From contig BDDD01002056.1 in assembly GCA_001972305.1 (NCBI GenBank), forward strand, positions 127,669-191,668: a DNA stretch of 64,000 nt, given 5' to 3'. The notes under the pieces were generated by a model, which did not search any database, had not been told where the DNA came from, and saw only the letters and a list, made by a program, of their open reading frames with translations. Below, piece by piece: positions 36,310 to 45,985 of the stretch. Origin of the DNA: Cephalotus follicularis. Lineage: Eukaryota > Streptophyta > Magnoliopsida > Oxalidales > Cephalotaceae. The position numbers and the translations under genes were made by a program. How positions within the stretch are numbered: the stretch's first letter is position 1; each line of letters begins with the position of its first letter.

Positions 36310-37006
36310 TTAGGATGAAAAATTTCCCATTACCTGGTGATACGATGACAAGGCTGATGCTGGATTTGCATGATCAATAATGGGAATGCAGGCATCATAA
36401 ACATTTTCATCCTTCTGCTCCTCTTTAGGTCTAAGGAGTCTCATTTTATCATCCTTCAACTGCTGCCCAAGGAGGAAAGGCTGAACTGGATCAATAATGT
36501 TTCCATTATTATTGAAAGTCATACCTCCGAGTGATAAATTCATATTTGTAGAGAAATTCGAAGGCATTGATATATGGAAATCAGGAAACGATGCAATAGA
36601 ACCAGGATGTTGAGCTCCAGTGCAGTTCGAATTCAGCCCAAAAAAAGGCACCATATTCTGTAACAGAGGGAAATTCATTTGGTACATGGAGCTCCAGGGA
36701 ACACCGGGTCTGAGATATTCACTGTTGAATTCAGGTTTTCTATCAAAGCATGGTGTAATGTTTTGAATTCCTGTTTCAGGCTTTTGGCCACGGGTTGTTT
36801 GTGGCAAGGTTAGGGTAGATTGGGCATTAGCAACTTCTGGGGGTACATCACTGCCACTTAAATTAACATGACTGCTATTTCTGGCTGCTGGCACTTCATG
36901 ATTGTGTTTTCCCTCATACGTTGTGATCACATATTTTAGATTGTGGGAGGCCCTTTCCACATGCTTTCTAACAGAACAACCAGGACTTGTACATTTGTAG
37001 TAGCTC
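36310..37006 (-). CDS. WRKY gene exon 5, zinc finger half and C-terminus
   Basis: After [28 protein letters not shown], then [20 protein letters not shown] with all four zinc ligands, then a 180-residue tail rich in Met/Pro/Asn ending HQVMGNFSS and TAA at 36312-36310. Open throughout. Confidence 0.92.
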
Positions 37007-37453
37007 CTGTAGAATAGATGAGTGTAACATTCAATGCATTTATCATAATGATGGAAAGCATCAGTCCATAATTTTAATAACATAATGACATAAAAACCTG
37101 AACTTGATTCTAGATAAACAAGTACAAAGATGGCACAAATTTTAATAACTAGGTAACAAAAGCAAATGTTACATGGCCTAACCTGGTATATATCTCTATG
37201 TGACAAATTGAATCGAAAGATTGAATAATTGAGCTGCAATAATTTTCCCTCTTGTCTAGGTTAGTGAGACATTATGCTTACAAAACATGTTATCTGCTTT
37301 TGCATCTTTGAATTAAGTCATTTAAGCTCAAAATTCCGGAAGGAGAGACATAGAATCCTAACCACTCCAGATGATTCATTTGAACGGAAAATTAGCATAC
37401 ATGGCTATGTGTTCTAACATTTTCACACATAGGAATACACAATTCGTCAATAC

Positions 37454-37612
37454 CTAGGGTTTGGATTTCCTTTAACAACTTTTTGACCGTACTTCCGCCA
37501 GCGGTATCCATCGTCGAGTATGTCCACTTCACTTTCAATTTGGACAACAACTCTTGGTTCACGGACAGCTCTTGATGTCAAATTTGTTTCGATCATGCTG
37601 CTCTCTATCCTC
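37454..37612 (-). CDS. WRKY gene exon 4, first half of the C-terminal WRKY domain
   Basis: 159 bp between TTTTAG and CCTAG|GTATTG. Encodes [20 protein letters not shown] and [20 protein letters not shown]. The donor within the Arg codon after NPNP is the conserved R-type intron position of WRKY domains, good support for the model. Confidence 0.92.
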
Positions 37613-37691
37613 CTAAAATGAATAATGAAAATAATGAAATGATTTAGTGGCTGTGGCCTGCTAGTACACAACTTGGAGTACTGAGAAATAC

Positions 37692-38554
37692 CTTCTTTTT
37701 GACTCAGATTCATCATCATCAGCATCATCTCCAACTGACATGCTTCCCTGTGTAGCCCCATCATCATCATTATCATCACCATGACTAGCAAGTGGAAACT
37801 CTGGAGTTTCTACCGCTTGAAATACCCTGACAGACTTTCCTTGGGCGGTTGATAGTGGATCAGAAACCTCAGTTACACCAGATGTAGAGGATGTTCTTTC
37901 CAGAACATCAGCACTCCAATCTGATCCAAGTTGGACATTCTTAGATCCCTTTTGAATATTTGTCCAGACCGACCCACCTTCAATTTTCACACAGGTTATA
38001 CCGTCTTCACCTATCTCTGACATCTCTTCAAGTGGAAATGCTGATCCAAGTGATGCTTGGCAACTAGGCTGCGGTTTTTGGTGGCTATGAGCACCATTGT
38101 AGATGATTTCGGTTATTTGACCATCGTGGGAACACTCTACCTTTTTTTTCACCAAACAGTTGGGATAGGTACATTTATAGTAGCTCCTTGGATATTCACT
38201 ACATTTTACCTGTTTCTGCCCATATTTTCTCCAATTGTATCCATCCTCTGAGGTCCTTGCTGTTACCACTGGAAGGTTGGTCCCCTTCTGCTCTCCTTCC
38301 AAAAGATGATGCATTTCAACATCCTCTCCTTGAATAGGTGCTTTGAGTAAAGAAGTCTCAGAACTGGACACATCAGAACGACACAATTGCAAATCACAAC
38401 AGCTATCATTCTCAATCATGTTATTTATATCTTTCACGTCAGTAACTGAATCCCGGGCAGAACAATTTGCGATAGCTTTTGAAAGCTGCACTGGAAATTC
38501 AAAAATGATCGGTGGTTCCACTAATGATAGGTCTTGAGAGTTCATATCAGCTCC
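37692..38554 (-). CDS. WRKY gene exon 3 with N-terminal WRKY domain
   Basis: Acceptor TTTTCAG at 38557-38555, then [11 protein letters not shown]; donor AAG|GTATTT at 37692. 863 bp with no stop. Contains [15 protein letters not shown] (about 38240), CTYPNC and the HSH zinc ligands. Two residues usually conserved are Cys here: VKCSEYPRS (normally Gly) and VECSHDG (normally Arg). The acidic stretch [18 protein letters not shown] and SESKRR follow. The internal ATG at 38545 could start a protein lacking both SP clusters but keeping both WRKY domains (569 aa). Confidence 0.9.
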
Positions 38555-40680
38555 CTGAAAATGACCGTAAGGGGAAGAAATCTAATCAATGAAACATTGC
38601 ACTCATAAAACTTATTTGATATATTGAAAACATCTACCATCCCTAAACCCAAACTTCAATTGGCGTGCTTCCTCATCTCTGTTACTTGTGAGACAGGCAC
38701 TGCATATTTACACACTAAACCCAGTGAACGTAACGCTTTTACTGGATCCGTTAGGGACCATATAATTAGCAACCTATATGATGCCTGCCAGGTGTGCATG
38801 TGAAATGATCAAACAGTTACCCAATTACATAACATGGTGAATGCAATGTAATGTTCAACATCACTGCACCGAAATTTTAAAACAAAGTACCAAGCAATAT
38901 GCCCTCGAATATCAAGTTCTTCTGCAGCCAAGCTCCTCAAGGAGGATATATCTGTATCACCATACATACTACCGAGTTTTTTCATCTGGTATTAATCGCC
39001 TCCAGAAAGTTTCTATCACATCTGATTAAAACCTTAAGTAAATGAAATCCCATCATTGCTTAGATGACCACAAAAAAGCACCTCCAAGAAAATTGGGACA
39101 ACATTTTCTGACACATCAACAAAGTAGATTCTTCATTATATCAGTTATAAAACAGTTGAAAGTAAAAAAAGAACCAATGCAAGAATGCAAGCAGAAACAT
39201 AGTTTGACATTATAGTAGCCGAAACCTAGAAGGGGAAACACCTAAAATCTCAATTCTTCCTTAATCCCAAAAAGTCCACCATAGAGTAGAATACAGTTGC
39301 ATGCATGCAATCTTTGGAGACAACATGTAATAACGCAACCTAGACAATATGAGAAAGTGTCTGCTTAGTCACAATTAGAATGTACATGACTCATACACCT
39401 GCATTTTCATGTGGGACTTACGATTTTGTCCATATTGAGGGATTGGTAAACTTATCAGGAGGTCACCCAACCCGCTTTGCTCTTATAGCATGCTCAATAT
39501 TGAAGTTTCTACTAACTCTTTAGCCAATTCACCAAAAGGCGTCTCATGTGATTAGGTTCTAGATCATTTCATATATAACATATTAAGTTTCTTCGCCTTT
39601 TCTATGGATATGGTTCATTCCTATCACAAGGACGACTTCATCTGGTGAATAACTATTTCCTATGTGAGCAGTAGTTCCATCTCACAGATAACCCTTTCCT
39701 CTTTTTCACTCGTCTCATACCGAACAGGGTGTCACAGGTCAATCAACTGCTGCTTGGTTCGTACCTGAACCATACCTATTGGAAGGGCTCCGAATATGAT
39801 ACCAATTTGTAACAACCCAATCTAAATCACATTACTCTCGGGTAGAAGGTACATGGCCCCTTCACCATTGGACTCATAGTTTTGTCTTATTGATGGATTG
39901 ATAAACTTTCCAACAAATCACTTAGCCTGATTTGCTCTTAGTGCATCTTGCTTAACCTTGAAGTTTTAAACTATAGATGAATTGGTAAACTTCCCAAGAA
40001 ATCACTCATCCTAAGTTTGCTCCAAGCGCATCTTGCTTAACCTTGGAGTTTTCACTAACTCGTAAGCCAATCTATTAAAAGACACCTCACGGGATTAGGG
40101 TCTAAAACATTTCATATATAACTTATTAACTTTCTCCCTCTTTTCGGTGGATTTGATTCAAACATGTCATAAAGGCGATTCCATCTCATGGATAGCCCTT
40201 TCCAACATGGACGACTCCATCTCTCATATAGCCATTTCCTCTTATCCACTTCTCCCATACCAAGCAATGTGTCACAGAGCACATTACAAGTGGTGGATGA
40301 AAAGGCATAAAAATATTGAACATTGGAACATTCAGTACATTTAATACAATTCAATGAAGAGTAGAATTATTATTATATTTTTTCAAGCCAAGGTCCACAT
40401 TTAACAAATTACATCAATCTAAAAAACCATATACAGTCCAATAATTGTGTACAAGAAACACAATAGTAGCAAGTAAGCGTAAACCAAACATCAAGTCATG
40501 GGCAAAGAATGAGGTAGTGATAATTTCATGCATGCATGCATGTTAGTGTCTATTTGCAGCTCTCTGTCTATGTCTGTGTTCATGTCAAATATATGTGTTG
40601 ATCATTAATATTCACCATTCCAAAGGTATCCAAATTATAAGAGTAAACCAATTCCCCAATTTAGAACAAAGAGTAAGTAC
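38555..40680 (-). other. WRKY intron 2, with a duplicated repeat module
   Basis: 38555-39400 shows nothing recognisable. From about 39400 to 40290 a module of 350-400 bp occurs about twice, with an extra partial unit near 39930-40060: GATTGGTAAACTT, a TTTGCTCTTA...GCAT block, ACTAACTC-TAAGCCAATC and CATTTCATATATAACATATTAA recur in order. Probably a retroelement LTR or tandemly duplicated repeat; family not assigned. Confidence 0.6.
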
Positions 40681-40706
40681 CTGATTTTCTAAACTAGAGA
40701 TAATTG
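40681..40706 (-). pseudogene. WRKY gene exon 2, downstream half
   Basis: The remaining 26 bases, which with one target-duplication copy complete DSLPIISSLENQ and end at CAG|GTACTTAC, a good donor in phase 0. Joined with the upstream half the exon is 174 bp. Its match in phase to both neighbours supports that the copia element sits in an exon, not an intron. Confidence 0.8.
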
Positions 40707-40719
40707 GTAAAAGTAGAAT

Positions 40720-40863
40720 TGTGAGAATGGCTTGTGTCAATAGTGACTCAAAGCCCTTTATTTATATTCATAACATATTGAGATACATAGAACCTGGACA
40801 TACCCAGGAAAGGAAATAAATAAATACGGAAGAAATACTAAAAATAACGTATGAATAACAACA
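40720..40863 (-). repeat. 3' LTR of the exon copia element
   Basis: 144 bp. Holds a TATA-like TATAAATA (40759-40766) in the WRKY direction, so it could start transcription toward WRKY exons 3-5 or end transcripts by polyadenylation (AATAAA in the same stretch). Confidence 0.9.
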
Positions 40864-40870
40864 CTCCCCC

Positions 40871-43800
40871 TCAAGTTGGTGCATGTATATCAATCATGCC
40901 CAACTTGGTTACAATGGGACAAAACAATTTTCCCCCTAGACTTTTTGTGAAGACATCTGCCAATTGAGCTTCAGAGGAAATAAAATGCATGATGATCACT
41001 CCTTGTTCCAACTTTTCTTTAATGAAGTGACGATCTATCTCTACGTGTTTTGTTCTGTCATGCTGCACAGAATTATGAGCAATACTAATAGCAAATTTAC
41101 TGTCACAAAATAACTTCAGGGGACTTTGGACAGGGAAGTTCAAATCTGCTAGAAGTCCTTGCAGCCATAATAATTCACATATACCATGAGCGACACTTCT
41201 GAATTCAGCCTCAGCACTAGATCGGGCTACAACCATTTGTTTTTTACTTCTCCATGTGACAAGATTACCACCAACAAATGTGCAGTAGCCTGAAGTAGAC
41301 CTCCTGTCATCTGGACATCCAGCCCAATCTGCATATGTGTATGCCTCTACTGTCAAATGACTATTTTGTGAGAATAAGATGCCTCGACCAGGAGAAGATT
41401 TCAAATATCTTAAAATTCTGTAAGCAGCTTCAAGGTGGGATGAATGGGGGTCATGCATGTATTGACTCACAATACTCACTGCAAAGGCTATATCAGGTCT
41501 AGTATGAGTGAGATATATCAGTCTTCCCACCAATCTCTGATAACTCCCCTTATCCACCGGTTTCCCTTCCTTGTTTTTCAGATGAGAATTTGGTTCCAAT
41601 AGAGTATTAGCTGGTTTACAACCTAACATTCCAGTTTCCTGCAATAGATCCAAAGTATACTTTCTTTGAGATCGAGAGATACCTTTATCTGAGTGGGCAA
41701 CTTCTATCCCAAGAAAATACTTAAGTCTACCCAGATCTTTAACTTCAAATTCAGTTCCCAAATATTGTTTGAGTCTTGAAATTTCTTCCTGGTCATCTCC
41801 TGTGATTACAATATCATCGACATATACAATCAGGACAGTTAATTTTCTTTGCACCTTCTTTATGAATAAGGTGTGATCCGCATTGCTCTGTTTGAAACCA
41901 AAGGACACCATTGCTCTATGAAATCTGCCAAACCATGCTCTTGGCGATTGTTTTAGACCATAAAGTGCCTTTTTTAATTTGCACACCTTACCAAATGTTT
42001 GCTGAGTAAAAAAACCAGGGGGCACATCCATGTAGACCTCTTCTTCAATCTCCCCGTGCAAGAATGCATTTTTCACATCTAATTGCTGAAGATTCCATCC
42101 TTTATATATAGCGCATGAAATCAATACTCTAACTGTATTAATCTTTGCCACTGGAGAGAATGTCTCCTGATAGTCAATACCATGGGTTTGAGTGAACCCT
42201 TTGGCTACTAACCGAGCCTTATACCTGTCCACTGTACCATCAGCTTTCAGTTTGAGTACAAACACCCATTTGCATCCTACTGTTTTCTTTCCTATTGGAA
42301 GATTGACTAGGTCCCAAGTCTTATTCTTCTCAAGAGCATTCATCTCCTCTTTCATAGCTTCTTGCCATTTCGGTTTTGTCACAGCCTCCTGCCAGGTGTT
42401 AGGAATAGAAACAGAGGACAAAGAGACAACAAAGCTACGGTATGATGGAGATAAGGTATCATATGAAATAAAGTTAGCAATAGGGTGCTTTGTACAATTC
42501 CTTATACCCTTACGAATAGCAATAGGTAGATTACTATCATTCGAAGACTCACTAATTGACAAAGAAGGTAACTCACCAGGGGAAGACTGAGGACTCAGAT
42601 TCAGGTCATCAATTGGTTGAGGAGCTTCAATGTCCACTGGAGGTCTGCGACTATACACATGTTTAATTGGAGGAATTGGTCGCTCCCCCTCAATCATAGG
42701 CTGTCATTCTGGCTCTGTTACAGAATTAGTAGGGATAACATTTGGAGAAGGAACAAGAGGCAAGGAAACAGAAACAGAAGGCAAGGAAGATACATCTTCA
42801 CTGAAATACTCCCCCTGAAGATGTGTCTGGGAGGAAGAATAATAAGCCTCATGCTCATTAAAAACGACATCCATGCTGATAAAAAACCGACGAGTAGGAG
42901 GATGAAAACATTTATAGCCTTTCTGTGTAGCAGAATACCCAAGAAAAATACACTTCAAACCTCTCTGTTCAAACTTACCAATTTGGTGCTGATTTTTAAC
43001 ATAGGCCACGCACCCAAACACCCGAGGAGGAACGATAAATTTGGTATGACCATGTAAGAATTCAATAGGGCATTTACTATTTAAAACACGAGATGGAAGA
43101 TGGTTAATAAGATATGCAGATAATAGAAAAGCATCCCCCCAAAAATGAGAAGGAACAGACATGGTAAACAAGAGAGATCTGGCAACTTCAAGTAAGTGTC
43201 TATTCTTTCTTTCAGCCACTCCATTCTGAGCAGGAGTATTAACACAGGTGGTTTGGTGAATAATACCATTTTCAGAGAGATAAGCATTGAAATGTTGATT
43301 GGTATATTCGGTGCCATTATCACATCTCAAGATCTTAATTTTTTTTTCATATTGTGTTTGAACCATTTTATGAAACTGTTTAAAACACTCAAACACATCA
43401 CTTTTTTGTCTAAGAAGATAAACCCATGTAATCCGACTACAACAATCAATAAATGTCACAAACCATCGGAAACCAGAAATAGAAACACAACGGGCAGGAC
43501 CCCAAACATCCAAATGAATCATGTCAAACAACGATGCACTTTTATTATTTATAGAAACAGGGTAAACAGTCCTGGTTTGTTTGGCAAAGATACATGACTC
43601 ACAAACAAGCATTTCTGATTGAATTTGACGACATAATGTTGGAAATAATGAAGATAAAACAGAGAAAGGAGGATGACCCAAACGATGATGCCACCTCTTT
43701 ATTTCAGCCAAGGAAGACGAAGTAGAAGTACCAGTAGCATGACTAGCTATGATTGAAGGAGTTTCATCAAGCAAGTAAAGACCTCCACTAGCAGTCCCCC

Positions 43801-44242
43801 TACCAATCGTATGCCCCGAAACCAGGTCCTGAAAAATGCAATACGTAGGGAAAAAAGTCACTTTGCAATTCAACTGTTTGGTAAGGCTACTAATTGAAAG
43901 TAAATTGTTAGTGAGTTTAGGAACAAGCAAGACTGAAGGTAAAGAAAAATTGGAAAATTGAATGGTCCCACAACCTGAAATGGGTGAACGTGAACCATCA
44001 GCAGTAGTAACATGATTTGAAGACGGAGAAGGAACAAAGGACACAAATTTATTAGAGATACCAGTCATGTGATCGGTTGCTCCCGAATCGATGATCCAAG
44101 AATTACGAAGAGTACTAAGACCACAAAAAGGATTACCTGACACATTATCAGAAGGACCTGTCATAGACATGGCAGAAGCTGTGGACATATCTGAAGAGGA
44201 AGGAAGATGTTCCTTGGTGAACAAATTCCGTAACACCTGCAT
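40871..44242 (-). pseudogene. Copia polyprotein: protease, integrase, RT, RNase H
   Basis: A single frame of about 1120 codons from the ATG at 44242, broken only by TGA at 42703-42701. Protease has SWIIDSGATDHMTG. Integrase has the GAG-preintegrase HHRLGHPP and CESCIFAKQ zinc residues, HLDVWGPA, RCDNGTEY and the NGVAERKNRHLLEVARSLLF block with its Glu. RT has KWVFVLKLKADGTVDRYKAR, NAFLHGEIEEEVYMDVPPGF, KALYGLKQSPRAW and catalytic VYVDDIVITG. RNase H has TYADWAGCPDDRRSTSGYC and KHVEIDRHFIKEKL, then the end near the polypurine tract. Apart from the TGA and missing gag it looks recent. Confidence 0.92.
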
Positions 44243-44314
44243 CTGATCCGGAGTAAACGGTAGAGTAGTAAAAATTTTAATCTAATGAACCTGAGCTCTG
44301 ATACCAAGTAGATT

Positions 44315-44458
44315 TGTGAGAATGGCTTGTGTCAATAGTGACTCAAAGCCCTTTATTTATATTCATAACATATTGAGATACATAGAACCTGGACATACCC
44401 AGGAAAGGAAAGAAATAAATACGGAAGAAGTACTAAAAATAACGTATGAATAACAACA
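44315..44458 (-). repeat. 5' LTR of the exon copia element
   Basis: 144 bp, two differences from the 3' copy (G/T and G/A). TATAAATA at 44354-44361. Confidence 0.92.
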
Positions 44459-44606
44459 GTAAAGAATCCTAAGCCCCAAAAATTTTGAAGCGAAAGGAGG
44501 AACCAATTTCACTACCCTTGTCTACATCTACACGATTCACTATATTCATCATTGAACTTTCATGATTGAGAAAGGGCAACGGAAAAGTTCCAGTGGTGGG
44601 AGACGG
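44459..44606 (-). pseudogene. WRKY gene exon 2, upstream half
   Basis: Follows acceptor TTTTTGTGGCAG and begins in phase 0 with PSPTTGTFPLPFLNHESS, the second Ser-Pro cluster of group I WRKYs, running to SSFRFKIFGA. A TAG follows at 44471-44469, then GAT TCT TTA C, where the copia element enters. The GTAAA at 44459-44463 is the target duplication. Confidence 0.85.
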
Positions 44607-45985
44607 CTGCCACAAAAAGAATATAACTTCAACTTTAGTTAAAATAGGAATAATATCCAAAAATAAAACGTAGGAAAATAAAGGAAAATAAAAGACTAAA
44701 AGGATACTTCAAGACGATATGAGAAAGATTAATAAGGATTTTTACTATCACGAAAATAACATGTAAAAATGATGTTATAAAGAATTGCTCAACTTCTTTT
44801 TATACTGTTGAGTGTTTACATCTAGATAATTCATCAAATTTCTGTCCTTTTGTTGTGATACCTGAAGTATTGTTTTAATTTTCCCTTAGATGTATAGTTA
44901 ACAACTAATTATAATTTATGACAAGTGTCCGTAAAAAAACATATAATTAGTAGCAACAGATATTTAGTGACACGTGACACGTGTGAGGGAATACTTGATC
45001 ATCCTAGAAACAGTTAACTCTTTCAAGCATTGCATAAACTTAGGAACAAAAGGTGTGTAGAGTGAAAGAAAATTAGAAAAGACACAGAGGATTTGAAATT
45101 GGAACCAACAATTCCAATTTCAAGGCAATAATTCCATGCCAACAAAGCTGGTTTTGCTGGTTTAGCAGAGTCACGTGGATAACCATTGGTTCATCGTGGA
45201 TTGCATATAAAGGCAATGATAAAATCACATTACCTCAGTCTTCCAGATTAAAGACCTACATAAGTGAAAGGCTCAAGATCAGAGTTAAACCGTAAGTTGC
45301 TTATACAATTAGTGCTCATCTTTCTTTTCCTTTCAATTCTTTTGTTAAAATATTTATTTTTTGTACTTGTTGAACAACCACTTTGATCTCAACAATAATT
45401 GCCCCATTTGAGCATGTTTTATGCAACATGAGTATTGGTTGGCATGTTACATTTGAGGAATATACACTGGGAGACCATGTAAACAGCACTTCATCCTATA
45501 TGCCCATCACCCTCCTTTCTAACAACATTCCATGTAAGTGAGATCTAGCTGCTCCTAGGGCAGTCCAATCTCTAGCATTTTATCTATCTGCTCCCTGCCC
45601 AACTCTTAGTTAGTTATGCAGTGAATCTTGTCTTTATGATAGACGAAAATGTTAATAGCCATGAATGCCATCTATTAGAAGCATAAACATAGCAACTAAT
45701 GGAAACTAGAAAAACTTTCAGAAATTCGGGTTTAGATTTCCCTGGCTTCAATTAATCTTGAGACAAATGGAGAACAAGTATAAAATAGTTTAAGGTGAGC
45801 AGGAGCCATTAACCACAGCACCAAAACAAACAAACTAGTAGATCATAACTGCTCAAGCAAAACCAATTTCTCACCGGTATACATCAACATTATTCCAAAA
45901 ACATTCTTACAAAAAAATGCCCAAAAAGGACACAATTACATAAATGCCTTACCAAATAATATTAACAATAAAAAACAGCAACAAA
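44607..45985 (-). other. WRKY intron 1, 3' part
   Basis: AT-rich intron DNA; no gene, RNA or bounded repeat recognised. Confidence 0.5.

Larger units (their letters stand above)
40720..44458 (-). mobile_element. Young Ty1/copia element lacking gag, inserted in WRKY exon 2
   Basis: 144-bp LTRs at 44315-44458 (5') and 40720-40863 (3'), TGTTGTTATTCATACG ... CATTCTCACA, differing at two positions. The primer binding site TGGTATCAGAGC reads at 44306-44295, 8 bases inside the 5' LTR; the polypurine tract GTTGAGGGGGAG-like sequence abuts the 3' LTR. Target duplication GTAAA at 44459-44463 and 40707-40711. The 3' copy is separated from the LTR by 8 bases (40712-40719) that resemble the LTR-PBS spacer. 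The element is transcribed in the same direction as the WRKY gene. There is no gag: the leader is only about 70 bases. Confidence 0.93.

Noticed and set aside
42192..43597. Plus-strand frames over the copia pol
   Set aside because: Shadows of the minus-strand protease-integrase-RT frame; no domain of their own.
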